DNA of 64,000 bases from Sediminicola sp040566555 (GCF_040566555.1 NZ_JBEWYP010000006.1:1-64000); one strand, 5' to 3'. Counted from the stretch's first letter, positions 13,977-22,789 are shown. The notes: generated by a model not told the origin, from the letters alone. A program made the numbers and translations.

Positions 13977-15128
13977 ATGAAGAACACGATTACATTATTT
14001 CTGATCTTATCACTTTTGGGATTCCCATTTTGTGAAGTTTCAGCGCAATTAAAAAACCCGCAAAATATCCCCTACACTTGGAAGACTGATACTACTAAAC
14101 GAAATATTGAGCTTTCCGAAATTACAGTAGCAGTTCCAAGACAGACTTTCCCTACTATTGATTATCCTAATTTTATAGGTAAAGCAGAAGGCCTTGATCG
14201 TTTCTATGAGCATGAACCCGTAATTTCAGTTACTATAAATGGGGAATCAAAAGCCTATCCGTTAAACATGCTGACCATGCATGAAATCTCCAATGATAGT
14301 CTAGGAGGAATTCCAATTTTACCCACTTTTTGTCCATTGTGCAATTCAAGTGTAGTCTACGATAGAAGATTAGGTCATGGGGGACAACAGTATGTTTTAG
14401 AATTTGAAGTATCAGGAATGCTTCGAAATAGTGATATGATAATGGCCGATAAGCAAACTCAAACTTGGTGGCAACAATTGACGGGGATTGGATTAGTTGG
14501 AGATTTAAAGGGGGTAGAATTAGATGTTATTCCTTCCATGGTTCTCTCAGTCAAGGATTATTTTAAAAGATACCCAAGCGGAAAAATATTATCTCCAAAA
14601 ACGGGTACAGCAGCAGAAGAAAGATACGGGACCAATCCGTACACAAACTATGATAGTTTAGGCAATAAACCGTGGGCAAGCTTTTTTGATCAAGATAAAT
14701 TAGATAATCGCCTTCCTCCGATGGAAAGAGTAATAGACTTGGAGGGTAAAAACAGTTATAAAATATATCCTTTTTCAATCATTGCTAAAATGGGGGTAAT
14801 CAACGACCGTTTTGACGATAGGAATATTGTGATATTCCATAAAAAAGGAACTATTTCGGTTTTGGATAAATATGAGATCTCAAAATCCAAAGCAATTGGG
14901 TCAGCTACCATGTTCTCATCCATTGTAGATGGAAGAACCCTTACATTTAAAAAAGTTGATGACGATTTTATCGATATTGAAACAGGAAGTGTCTGGGACA
15001 TTACAGGTAGATGCATACAGGGAAGTATGAAAGGAAAGGAATTAGTACCTGAAAGATATAGTAATCACTTTGCTTTTGCATGGCTAGCTTTTCATCCAGA
15101 ATCAGAAATTTATGGAGAAAAACAATAG
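13977..15128 (+). CDS. DUF3179 domain-containing exported protein
   Basis: A 383-residue protein from ATG 13,977 (the TTG at 13,962 would add five residues before the signal peptide). A signal peptide covers about residues 1-24 (T-L-F-L-I-L-S-L-L-G-F). The rest is DUF3179, recognised by the conserved F-C-P-L-C-N-S-S-V-V-Y-D-R block near residue 120 and the following strand pattern. The function of DUF3179 is unknown; the two Cys suggest metal or disulfide chemistry outside the cytoplasm. It is separated from the array by the decayed site and has normal spacing, so it may be the first resident chromosomal gene. Confidence 0.9.
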   Translation: MKNTITLFLILSLLGFPFCEVSAQLKNPQNIPYTWKTDTTKRNIELSEITVAVPRQTFPTIDYPNFIGKAEGLDRFYEHEPVISVTINGESKAYPLNMLTMHEISNDSLGGIPILPTFCPLCNSSVVYDRRLGHGGQQYVLEFEVSGMLRNSDMIMADKQTQTWWQQLTGIGLVGDLKGVELDVIPSMVLSVKDYFKRYPSGKILSPKTGTAAEERYGTNPYTNYDSLGNKPWASFFDQDKLDNRLPPMERVIDLEGKNSYKIYPFSIIAKMGVINDRFDDRNIVIFHKKGTISVLDKYEISKSKAIGSATMFSSIVDGRTLTFKKVDDDFIDIETGSVWDITGRCIQGSMKGKELVPERYSNHFAFAWLAFHPESEIYGEKQ

Positions 15129-15242
15129 TATCTGACCATAGGCAGTACATCATAGTAGCACAAGCCTATCGATTATCCTAGTCCACTATTCATATCCTGA
15201 GTGTTACTGGTATTGATTTTTTGTGTTGAGATATTAGTTCCT

Positions 15243-16583
15243 TTAATGCTTCTTTTTCAATTGGGGCTCAATGACAGGCTTTTTTGACCTCTTCCACCAC
15301 GCAAAGCCGAAATAGAACAAGGTGGTGACCATAAAGAAAATACCAATAGCTATATATTCATTAAAAGGAACATAGGATAGTACCCAAATTAGAACTACTA
15401 ACGCAAGAATTGGAACAAACAATCCGCCGGGCACTTTGAACATAGGAGGATTAGCCAAATCTGGCTTTAACCTACTTTTAAACATAGCCAATACTACGCC
15501 AAGGTAAATTATTAGAACTGCAGAACTAGACAAGATGGCCAATGTTTTGAAGCCTCCACTTATAGCCATTAGGAACATGATACTACAATATAAAATAATA
15601 GCGATATGTGGTGTCTTGTATTTTGGATGAACGCTGCTCAGCACTTTAGGAAGAAATCCGTTTTCTGAAGCAACAAAAGGCAACCTAGATGTAACCATAA
15701 TATCACCGCCTACTACCGCATACATAGAAACTACTCCAGTAGCAATCAATATCGTGCCACCAATCGGACCTGTTAAGCGAATGGCCACCTCGGCTAGGGG
15801 AGCTTCTCTAAATAGGGACAGTTCTGCCCCTAAGACGCCTGTAGCCACAAATTGAATAAGCAGGTAAATGACCAAAATTCCAGCAATTCCCATGAAAATC
15901 CCACGTGGAATGGATCTTCCTGGATTTTTCATTTCCCCACTGATATTCAGTGCTGATTCTGAGCCTCCAAAAGCAAAAAAGAGCAATAGGCAAGCAGCGC
16001 CAAAAGTAGTAACATCGGGAAGCGCGGTCATAGCCAAATTTTCGGAATTGATGCTGAAAAGTCCTAACAGCACAAGTAGTACTAAGGGAGTAAGCTTTAA
16101 GATGGTCAGTATGGCCACCATTCTGACTCCAGATTTCACCCCACGAATATTTATGATGGCAAATACCGCTAAAACAACAAAAATAAAAACCGCTCGAAAC
16201 CAATACTCGGTAAAGGAAGGAAACCAGATACCCAACATATCTGCCATTATATTTAGAACTGCTGCGTCTGAAAGAATACCATATCCCAACCAGAAGAGTG
16301 TATTTGACAAAAAACCTGCTAAAGGACCAAAGGCATCTTTAATCATGGCATATGCGCCTCCTGTACTCGTCTCCTTGCTACCCATCTCAGCAAAGCACAA
16401 CATAATCAAACCTATCAAAAGGGAGCAAAATAGATAGGCCAGGAAACTCATGGCACCTAAATAACCTGCTACATAGGCAGGCAAAATAAATATTCCGGTT
16501 CCGATGGTCAAGTTTATGGCATTGATAGCTAGTGATCCGGCTCCCAATTGCCGTTTTAAACCAGACTTTTCCTTCAAATTCAT
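15243..16583 (-). CDS. APC superfamily amino acid permease
   Basis: A 446-residue transporter from the ATG at 16,583 (M-N-L-K-E-K-S-G-L-K-R-Q-L); a longer frame from a TTG at 16,673 adds 30 unlikely residues. About 12 membrane helices. The first carries the substrate-binding loop T-I-G-T-G-I-F, diagnostic of the amino acid-polyamine-organocation family, and the sixth has F-A-F-G-G-S-E-S-A. It is an inner-membrane transporter whose amino-acid substrate cannot be predicted. It is the only minus-strand gene between the array and 27 kb and is convergent with the DUF3179 gene. Confidence 0.92.
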   Translation of the reverse strand: MNLKEKSGLKRQLGAGSLAINAINLTIGTGIFILPAYVAGYLGAMSFLAYLFCSLLIGLIMLCFAEMGSKETSTGGAYAMIKDAFGPLAGFLSNTLFWLGYGILSDAAVLNIMADMLGIWFPSFTEYWFRAVFIFVVLAVFAIINIRGVKSGVRMVAILTILKLTPLVLLVLLGLFSINSENLAMTALPDVTTFGAACLLLFFAFGGSESALNISGEMKNPGRSIPRGIFMGIAGILVIYLLIQFVATGVLGAELSLFREAPLAEVAIRLTGPIGGTILIATGVVSMYAVVGGDIMVTSRLPFVASENGFLPKVLSSVHPKYKTPHIAIILYCSIMFLMAISGGFKTLAILSSSAVLIIYLGVVLAMFKSRLKPDLANPPMFKVPGGLFVPILALVVLIWVLSYVPFNEYIAIGIFFMVTTLFYFGFAWWKRSKKPVIEPQLKKKH

Positions 16584-16734
16584 CCAACAAGTTAAGACAT
16601 AAAAATTGAAACCCTGGCCTTTGGCCGTGATATTGTTAAATGATGCTTTTTTGATTTGAAGCCATAGGAACAATACCTACTAACAATTCCTAAGATAACT
16701 ACCTAGCCATTATCCTCTATAGTGCAATATCCTG

Positions 16735-17046
16735 CTAGTTAATTAATTATAATATCTTTAGAGAAATCAATCTACTCTTCAATGATAAAATTCTTTATAG
16801 AGCAGGCCATTGAAAAATCGTCTAGTCGAAATCTGTAACGAATGAACCAGCTTGCCACGCTGAAATAACAATAGACAAGCATGATAATGTTCTTTAGACA
16901 TTTAAATAAACAACTTTTAACTAAAAACAGAAGATGAATTTAATATCCCACACAATATATCGTTAAGTTTATCAGAATATTTTCCTAGAAATGATACTTT
17001 GGATGAACTAATAAGTTCAGGGAAATTCAGAATTATAAGAACATAA
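16735..17046 (+). pseudogene. decayed DUF6090 gene
   Basis: The upstream motif TAATATCTTTAGAGAAATC and the start ATGATAAAATTCTTTATAG match the DUF6090 cassettes at 6.7 and 7.8 kb. At 16,881 a second start gives M-I-M-F-F-R-H-L-N-K-Q-L-L-T-K-N, then a TGA; at about 16,972-17,046 another frame gives D-E-L-I-S-S-G-K-F-R-I-I-R-T, equivalent to the E-I-I-S-S-G-K block of the cassette 6 protein. Most of the gene is deleted. Confidence 0.75.
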
Positions 17047-17073
17047 AGATTACGAACAAAAAAACAAGAAATA

Positions 17074-17613
17074 ATGAGAATAGTGAAGAAAATAGGAATA
17101 GGACTCCTTGTAATTATTGGACTACTATTAATTGTAGCACTTTTTGTGTCGAATGACTTTCATTACGAAAAATCAATTACAATAAACAAACCCATAGAAG
17201 AAGTTTGGGAAAACACAAAGAGTCTGAAAGCTATTGACACATGGAGTCCTTGGATGGAATATGACCCAAACATGAAGAAAGAGTTATCTGGAACAGATGG
17301 AACAATAGGTGCCAAAGTTACTTGGGAGAGCGACCATGAAAAAGTGGGAAAAGGAAGTCAAACAATCACTAAAATTGACAAACCCAATCTTTTTGCAACA
17401 GATTTAAAATTTTACACCCCTTACGAAAGTGAAGCGAAAGGATTTATTGAATTAAAACCAGAAGGCAATAATACAATCGTTACCTGGGGATTTGATAGTG
17501 AAATGCCCTACCCGTTTAATTTAATGCAATTGTTTATGGATATTGAAGAAGCCATAGGTGAGGATTTCGATCTCGGATTAACGAAATTAAAACAACTTTC
17601 TGAAAACCAATAA
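17074..17613 (+). CDS. SRPBCC family protein with N-terminal membrane anchor
   Basis: A 179-residue protein. Residues 6-25 (I-G-L-L-V-I-I-G-L-L-L-I-V-A-L-F) form a membrane anchor or uncleaved signal; residues 30-175 form an SRPBCC domain (H-Y-E-K-S-I-T-I-N-K-P-I-E-E-V-W-E) with the central W-S-P-W-M-E and D-P-N-M-K typical of polyketide-cyclase-like proteins. It is probably exposed outside the cytoplasm and binds a hydrophobic ligand. It follows directly on the decayed DUF6090 gene. No operon partner is evident. Confidence 0.87.
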   Translation: MRIVKKIGIGLLVIIGLLLIVALFVSNDFHYEKSITINKPIEEVWENTKSLKAIDTWSPWMEYDPNMKKELSGTDGTIGAKVTWESDHEKVGKGSQTITKIDKPNLFATDLKFYTPYESEAKGFIELKPEGNNTIVTWGFDSEMPYPFNLMQLFMDIEEAIGEDFDLGLTKLKQLSENQ

Positions 17614-17744
17614 CGGTTGATATCACCGAAAAATTAAAAACTTAATCTCACCCTACTTCGGATGCCCAAAAACTATAGGGATTCTATTGAGTGTGACATG
17701 CAAAAAATAGTGCTCCTTTTTATTAATGGAGCAATAGAAATTAA

Positions 17745-18278
17745 ATGAACAGTAATCTAGCATTAGTAGAAACGGAAGTCTATAAAAAATGTGCACTTGA
17801 TATTTCGGACTTCAAAATGGAACCTGAAAGCAAGGAGTATGGTGCTTGCCAATATCATCTAGGAGGACGAGAAATTATAAGCAGAACTGCTAAAATCACC
17901 CCAAAAAAGGTCGGTCAGTTTGTGACGTTCTGGAAACGAAATGGAGATGGTCCAATCGATCCCTTCGATGAGTCCGATAGATTTGATTTTTATGTGGTAA
18001 ATGTTCGCGCCAACGAGGAATTTGGACAGTTTGTTTTTCCCAAAACCATACTTCTTAAGAAAGGCATACTCTCAACGGCTAAGAAAGAAGGAAAAAGAGC
18101 CTTCCGTGTTTATCCATCTTGGGATATTGTAAAAAGCAAACAGGCAGAACGCACTCAAAAATGGCAATTGGAATATTTCTACCCACTAAATGATTCAACG
18201 GATTTATATAGGGTGTTGGGCTTATATAATACCGATGTAAAGGATGGGAAAACGCTAAACACAAAACCCCTTTACTAA
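17745..18278 (+). CDS. MepB family protein
   Basis: A 177-residue protein of the MepB family, named for the gene next to the MepA efflux pump of staphylococci; its biochemical role is unknown. Recognised by Y-G-A-C-Q-Y, R-T-A-K-I-T-P-K-K-V-G-Q-F-V-T-F-W-K-R and the W-Q-L-E-Y-F C-terminal block. Cytoplasmic, with no signal or membrane segment. There is no efflux pump gene next to it here, so the staphylococcal context does not carry over. Confidence 0.88.
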   Translation: MNSNLALVETEVYKKCALDISDFKMEPESKEYGACQYHLGGREIISRTAKITPKKVGQFVTFWKRNGDGPIDPFDESDRFDFYVVNVRANEEFGQFVFPKTILLKKGILSTAKKEGKRAFRVYPSWDIVKSKQAERTQKWQLEYFYPLNDSTDLYRVLGLYNTDVKDGKTLNTKPLY

Positions 18279-18468
18279 AACCACGGCTTGGAGGCTATTG
18301 AATGTTTTGGGTATCTTTATAAGAACACAGAATCGCATCCCTTGGGATTTGGACAAAAAAGATAAATCTAAAAAATATGTGGATGCCAATAACTCGACTG
18401 CTCCTGGTAGTTGATTAAGCCGACTTGATTTTAGCTGAACCGTTATGCGTCTTTAAAAAGGAAAAAGT

Positions 18469-19095
18469 ATGGAAATAATAAAAGCTCCACTTAGGTTACC
18501 AGTTCTGATTTGGAATGTATTGACCACCACTTTTTTTTGGACTACTACCATGAGAATATTGCTAAAGCCTGAAATTTCAACCTGGGGTATTTTCAATTTC
18601 GGCGGAAAAGGATTTATGGGAGATTATTGGCTACCTCCCCTCATCGTAATAATTGCTCTACTTGTCTTTTATCTCGAAGGACGTGGCAAATTCAGGATCC
18701 TCTATCACATACTGATAATTAGCTGGAACATACTGCTTACAGGACTTATTGCTTATGGCAGCTTACAGTCCAACACCCCAGTTTCGTTCGATACCTGGGG
18801 TATCCAAATTTCATTTATTTGGCTTCTAGTTCCATTTATTTTGTTTTTATTCTTGACCATTGCTTTAGTGGTTCAAGAACAAAAAGGAACGCATTTAATT
18901 CCATTATTCGATTGGTCAAAGCTTAATTGGAAGCCTCTGGTTATTGCTCTATTACTATTTCCAGTGGCACTGCTGTTTTTTAAGTTAGGCAGTGGGTTTA
19001 ATTGGCTAGTAAAAATTGCTGTGGCAGCAACCATAATTCAGTGGATCTTACTAACAGAAGCCTTGGGTCGGCCATATGGGAGAAAAACAAAATAA
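18469..19095 (+). CDS. six-helix integral membrane protein, unknown function
   Basis: A 208-residue protein with about six hydrophobic helices, near residues 10-27, 52-69, 77-97, 113-133, 152-170 and 176-195. It is rich in Trp, Leu and Ile and has no charged motif in the helices that would suggest a transporter mechanism. I do not recognise the family. The stop lies 34 bases before the start of the VOC gene, so the two are probably cotranscribed. The 190-base gap upstream ends in GCTGAACCGTTATGCG, which looks like a right cassette core but has no detectable partner. Confidence 0.8.
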   Translation: MEIIKAPLRLPVLIWNVLTTTFFWTTTMRILLKPEISTWGIFNFGGKGFMGDYWLPPLIVIIALLVFYLEGRGKFRILYHILIISWNILLTGLIAYGSLQSNTPVSFDTWGIQISFIWLLVPFILFLFLTIALVVQEQKGTHLIPLFDWSKLNWKPLVIALLLFPVALLFFKLGSGFNWLVKIAVAATIIQWILLTEALGRPYGRKTK

Positions 19096-19129
19096 ATCGC
19101 CAATTTCCAATGAAAAACTAAATAAAACT

Positions 19130-19522
19130 ATGAACTTAAATCAAGTAACTATTCCGTCATTGGATTTGACAAAATCAATTCCTTTTTATGAAAAGTTAGG
19201 ACTTAAATTGATAGTGCAAGCACTACCGCATTACGCAAGATTTGAATGCCCAGATGGGAACGCCACTTTTTCAATCCATCAAACGGAGGAACTACCAAAA
19301 GGAGACGGTATTCATGTATACTTTGAATGCGAGAATCTTGACGAACATGTTGAAAAAATGAAAAGACATGGTATTGAATTTGACCAAGAGCCAACGGACC
19401 AAAGATGGTTGTGGAGAGAAGCGAGATTAAAGGACCTGGACGGAAATCAATTGATATTATTTTATGGTGGGGAAAACAGACTGAACCCGCCATGGCGAAT
19501 AGAAGAAAATAAGCCAGAATAA
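19130..19522 (+). CDS. VOC family protein
   Basis: A 130-residue glyoxalase-fold protein. I start it at ATG 19,130 (M-N-L-N-Q-V-T-I-P-S-L-D-L), because the longer frame from 19,076 overlaps the upstream gene and adds 18 residues without family similarity. Two VOC modules are visible: S-I-P-F-Y-E-K-L-G-L near residue 16 and the C-terminal L-K-D-L-D-G-N-Q-L-I-L-F. His 26-28-like and Glu metal-ligand positions are plausible but the substrate is unknown. Likely cotranscribed with the upstream membrane protein gene. Confidence 0.88.
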   Translation: MNLNQVTIPSLDLTKSIPFYEKLGLKLIVQALPHYARFECPDGNATFSIHQTEELPKGDGIHVYFECENLDEHVEKMKRHGIEFDQEPTDQRWLWREARLKDLDGNQLILFYGGENRLNPPWRIEENKPE

Positions 19523-20053
19523 AAAACACAACACATAAAAAAAAACTGCAAATTCCGCGTCCTTAAAACTCTTTGGACGACTACACCCTAATCCACTAGA
19601 AATTACCGAAGCCTGCGACTACCGTAAATGGAATTGGACGTAAAATGTTTAATAGTAATTAATGGTCTGACCAAAGTCATTGCAATTAGATAATAATCTA
19701 TTGAAATTAGTTCTGAATTTTAAATACCATGGAGGACAGACTAAGCGGAGCTATATGTTTAGTAATAACAAAAAACAGTCTTGCAGTCATTGAAGAGAAG
19801 TTTCATCTCATCTATGCCAATCCTTACTCTTATTTATAAATCTATAAGATAATTCAAAGAATATGTAGTGAATATTGGTACGCTCTTAACATTTCGGCCT
19901 TTATCCGTGCCTCAAATACTCAAGCGGCCCACGACTCTTTACTGGGCTTTCAATTTACTGTAACATTAATTGTTAGTTACAGAGCAGAAGATCATTGAAA
20001 CGAGATTCATTAACATTCTTTAATATGAATTCAAATTAAAAAAGCGGACCATC
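19523..20053 (+). other. 531-base stretch without a supported gene
   Basis: Stop codons are frequent in all frames. The longest ATG frame (36 codons from 19,729) has no family features. No strong hairpin, repeat or cassette-site motif is visible. This may be a deletion scar between mobile segments. Confidence 0.5.
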
Positions 20054-20473
20054 ATGAATACTATACATCCAAACGTTGCCGTATTACAACAGTTTAACCC
20101 CAACAATATTTCTGCCTCTATCAATATTATCGCTGAGGATATCATTTTCCATTATTATAACCCCATGCTCCCGGACATGCATGGTGATTACCTCGGCAAG
20201 GAAGGGTTTATGGAGTTTTTTGGGAAAATAGCAGGTCAAACTAAAGGGACATTCAAGGTCACCCCGCTGTCCATTACTCCAATGGGCAATGAATTAGTGG
20301 TTACACATGTAAAAGATAGCATGACTTTAGATGGTCAGCAATTAGTAATTGATGCCGTGGTGGTTTGGCGAATTCTTGATGGAAAAATTAAGGAAGCATG
20401 GGATATTCCCGCTGTTTATACCGCTGAAACGATAAACAAGAATAATAGTACCCACACCAAACAAAAAGAATGA
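20054..20473 (+). CDS. NTF2-like (SnoaL-type) protein
   Basis: A 139-residue protein of the nuclear-transport-factor-2 fold, as in SnoaL-like and ketosteroid isomerase-like proteins: an N-terminal helix pair (A-V-L-Q-Q-F), the Y-N-P-M-L-P-D-M-H-G-D-Y-L-G-K-E-G-F segment, and paired strands ending in V-W-R-I-L-D-G-K-I-K-E-A-W-D-I. Such proteins bind or isomerise small hydrophobic molecules; no substrate is suggested. The stop overlaps the start of a truncated FAD-binding fragment (ATGA), so the original operon continued with an oxidoreductase. Confidence 0.87.
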   Translation: MNTIHPNVAVLQQFNPNNISASINIIAEDIIFHYYNPMLPDMHGDYLGKEGFMEFFGKIAGQTKGTFKVTPLSITPMGNELVVTHVKDSMTLDGQQLVIDAVVVWRILDGKIKEAWDIPAVYTAETINKNNSTHTKQKE

Positions 20474-20571
20474 AATATAACACGGTAGTAATCGGAGCAG
20501 GCCTAGCCGGGTTGATTGCAAAGGGCACCATCATGGCCTATAGAATTATAGTAATCAATAATAAAATCTAA
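20470..20571 (+). pseudogene. N-terminal stub of an FAD-dependent oxidoreductase
   Basis: A 33-codon frame overlapping the previous stop encodes M-K-Y-N-T-V-V-I-G-A-G-L-A-G-L, the classic first strand and dinucleotide-binding G-x-G-x-x-G loop of FAD/NAD(P) oxidoreductases, then loses family similarity after residue 17 and stops. The rest of the enzyme has been deleted down to the flavodoxin gene, which starts five bases later. Confidence 0.75.
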
Positions 20572-20575
20572 TAGT

Positions 20576-21091
20576 ATGAACGGAGCAATTTTTTACTCAG
20601 GACAGTACGGCAGTACCGAGCAATATGCTAAATGGATCAGTGAAGCTACTGGATTACCCATATTCAATATCAAAGATACCAATGCCGATCCATCAAAATA
20701 CGAGTTCTTAATATTGGGCAGTTCTATTATCTATTTTAGGCTGACCATCAACAAATGGACAAAAGCAAATTTGGACAAGCTAGAAGGCAGGTCAAAGGTT
20801 TTATTCTCGGTTTCCGGTGCTGGGGCAAGTGCCAAACTCAATAGATGGGTTGCCGCTTCCCTCCCATCTGGGCTTCTATCACAGATGGAGCATGTGCCCC
20901 TTCATGGCAAGTTAGACCATAGTAAAGTCAGTTGGTGGATCCGAATCATCTTGTGGATTGGTTCGCTCTTTAACCCTGACCCACAATCAAGAAAGGAAGA
21001 ACGTGGAGGATTTGACTATATGGACAAAGCCAGTATTGAACCTATCATTAAAATGATCCAACAGATTGAATCTACACAGGCGACAACTTGA
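20576..21091 (+). CDS. flavodoxin domain protein, HemG-like
   Basis: A 171-residue flavodoxin-fold protein similar in layout to the menaquinone-dependent protoporphyrinogen oxidase HemG. The FMN phosphate loop reads Y-S-G-Q-Y-G-S-T-E-Q-Y-A near residues 7-18, and I-L-G-S-S-I-I-Y at about 46-53 and F-S-V-S-G-A-G at about 80-87 are the other FMN-contact loops. It might act in haem synthesis or a more general electron transfer; the family is broad. It sits next to an NTF2 protein and an oxidoreductase stub, which suggests a formerly larger redox operon. Confidence 0.87.
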   Translation: MNGAIFYSGQYGSTEQYAKWISEATGLPIFNIKDTNADPSKYEFLILGSSIIYFRLTINKWTKANLDKLEGRSKVLFSVSGAGASAKLNRWVAASLPSGLLSQMEHVPLHGKLDHSKVSWWIRIILWIGSLFNPDPQSRKEERGGFDYMDKASIEPIIKMIQQIESTQATT

Positions 21092-21196
21092 TCTTAAAGC
21101 ATAATTAAAAGTGTCGCATCCGAATTTCACAAAGTACAATCAAATCGATGGATCCTTTGGATTTAAAACGAATGCATAAAACCCTGGAATCGTCAA

Positions 21197-21335
21197 TACT
21201 TATTCTTACTCATTCTGAATCCCGACCCCGATCCCGATAGCTATCGGGATCGGGATCAGAATTCTATTTGGTTTGTAATTGCTAAATTAGATGTTGAAAC
21301 ACCCAACTCCCCTTTACGGGGAATGTTGGCAGTAA
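21197..21335 (+). repeat. orphan type B attC-like site
   Basis: The sequence from 21,218 (GAATCCCGACCCC) through the palindrome CCCGATAGCTATCGGG, then ATTCTATTTGG, GCTAAATTAGATGTTGAAA and ACCCAACT aligns with sites 11, 12 and 15, 8 kb away. The right core is GTTGGCAGTAAG (from 21,325). No matching left end was found after the following gene, so the downstream half of this cassette is lost or altered. The left core is uncertain. Confidence 0.68.
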
Positions 21336-21347
21336 GTAAAACCTAAC

Positions 21348-22277
21348 ATGAATAAACATCTAATAATAGTGATCTTGTTTTTGATTGTTTCTTGTAAAGA
21401 TTCAAAACAACATACTGAATCTCGCAATTCTGCAAAAGAGAGAATTTCATTCGTAACAGATAGGGATGGAAATGCTGAAATCTATTTGATGGATATTGAT
21501 GGAGGAAATCTTCAAAATTTGTCAAACCATGATTCTCTTGATTTCAGTCCGTCTTGGTCCTCCGATGGTTCAATTCTATATTTCTATTCCAAAAGAGATG
21601 GTAATGCTGAAATCTATAGTGTAGATACCACAGGAAAGAAACTAAATCGCTTAACAGATCATCCCTATGCAGATGTGCTTCCTGCTCCCTCCCCTGATGG
21701 TGAGTTCGTTTTATTTATGAGCGAAAGAGATTCATTGAGTAGAAATATCTATGTGATGAACAAAGATGGTTCCAATATAAAACCTCTAACCCAAAACAAA
21801 TTCTACGAAGAAAGTCCAGCCTGGTCTCCCAATGGGCAGAAAATTATTTTCACACGTCAGTTGAGGGACTCTACTGACAATTCTCACGCCGCCAATGGGG
21901 AAATACATATTATGGATTCATACGGAAGCAATGTACAAAGACTAACAAATAAGGAGGGTTATGATTCAGGTGCCAAATTTTCTCCAGACGGCCAAAAAAT
22001 AGCCTTTTACGGGGTAAAGAATAATCATTGGGATATATTCATAATGAATTCGGACGGAAGCAATTTATATAATTTGACGAATGATACAATCGAATGCTAC
22101 TCTCCTGAATGGTCACCAAATGGAAAGTGGTTGGTCTATACCGCAGGTACAAAAGGAGTATATAATATTTGGAAAATCAACCTCGAAACGAAACAGAAGA
22201 TACAATTGACCAATACGACCGGAAGAAATGAGGGTCCAGCATGGGGAAAAAATCTCGATTTTATTGCTGAACAATAA
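21348..22277 (+). CDS. PD40/TolB-like beta-propeller lipoprotein
   Basis: A 309-residue lipoprotein: signal I-I-V-I-L-F-L-I-V-S-C with the lipid Cys near residue 16. The remainder consists of about six WD40-like PD40 repeats of 40-45 residues with the pattern (S/P)-P-S/A-W-S-x-D/N-G-x-x-I-x-F ... E-I-Y/H-x-M-D-x-D/Y-G-S-N, as in TolB and DPP IV propellers. It is probably anchored in an envelope membrane, where it may bind proteins or glycans; no enzyme domain is attached. It starts 23 bases after the right core of the orphan type B site, so it looks like a former cassette gene. Confidence 0.9.
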   Translation: MNKHLIIVILFLIVSCKDSKQHTESRNSAKERISFVTDRDGNAEIYLMDIDGGNLQNLSNHDSLDFSPSWSSDGSILYFYSKRDGNAEIYSVDTTGKKLNRLTDHPYADVLPAPSPDGEFVLFMSERDSLSRNIYVMNKDGSNIKPLTQNKFYEESPAWSPNGQKIIFTRQLRDSTDNSHAANGEIHIMDSYGSNVQRLTNKEGYDSGAKFSPDGQKIAFYGVKNNHWDIFIMNSDGSNLYNLTNDTIECYSPEWSPNGKWLVYTAGTKGVYNIWKINLETKQKIQLTNTTGRNEGPAWGKNLDFIAEQ

Positions 22278-22360
22278 CAATCCTATTTTTTCGTTTAAAA
22301 GCTGAGCATATGATGCAAATACTTATTCTGCATTATAACTAATCACTAAAATAAATTTAA

Positions 22361-22789
22361 ATGAAAATCCCAAATTTTAAACAACTAGGCATATTAACTG
22401 CAATGATACTGTTCATTGCTACTTTCACCTCTTGCTCTGATGACGATGGCCCAACCGTAAATATTACGGTCAATGAAGGACCTTCAGGGGATATCGGTGG
22501 AGATTTTACAGGAAATGGCGGAAGTGGATCAAGAACAATAACTTGGTCAAACAACTTGGCTACAGCCGACTATAACGCTGATATTACAGCTACAGCTTCA
22601 GGAAAATTCCAAATAATAGTTGCAGATGCAAATGGCACTGTGGTCCTTGATAGAAGCCTTAACGGAGGGTCTGAACCCGATAGTATTGACGGAGTTACTG
22701 ATGCCGGTGAGCCTGGCAATTGGACTGTTACTATTAACCTTGAATCCTTTAATGGAGATGGAAGTTATTCTTTGAGTGCTGGAAATTAA
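22361..22789 (+). CDS. small acidic lipoprotein
   Basis: A 142-residue lipoprotein with the signal F-I-A-T-F-T-S-C (lipid Cys near residue 25) followed by an S-D-D-D-G linker, typical of surface lipoproteins in Bacteroidota. The mature part is Gly-, Ser- and Asn-rich and predicted to be all beta, with paired strands such as G-K-F-Q-I-I-V-A-D-A-N-G. No family recognised. It is followed by a strong terminator, so it ends its transcript. Confidence 0.8.
   Translation: MKIPNFKQLGILTAMILFIATFTSCSDDDGPTVNITVNEGPSGDIGGDFTGNGGSGSRTITWSNNLATADYNADITATASGKFQIIVADANGTVVLDRSLNGGSEPDSIDGVTDAGEPGNWTVTINLESFNGDGSYSLSAGN

Noticed and set aside
15868..16437. 189-codon + strand frame inside the first permease gene
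   Set aside because: Antisense shadow of a membrane-protein gene, which carries all the conserved transporter motifs on the other strand.
18279..18468. Possible cassette site ending in GCTGAACCGTTATGCG
   Set aside because: The right core looks typical, but no matching left end (CGCATAAC-like) occurs after either downstream gene and the arms do not pair. It is too weak to list.
19729..19839. 36-codon ATG frame in the 19.5-20.0 kb gap
   Set aside because: No recognisable motif and no supporting context; its length is expected by chance.
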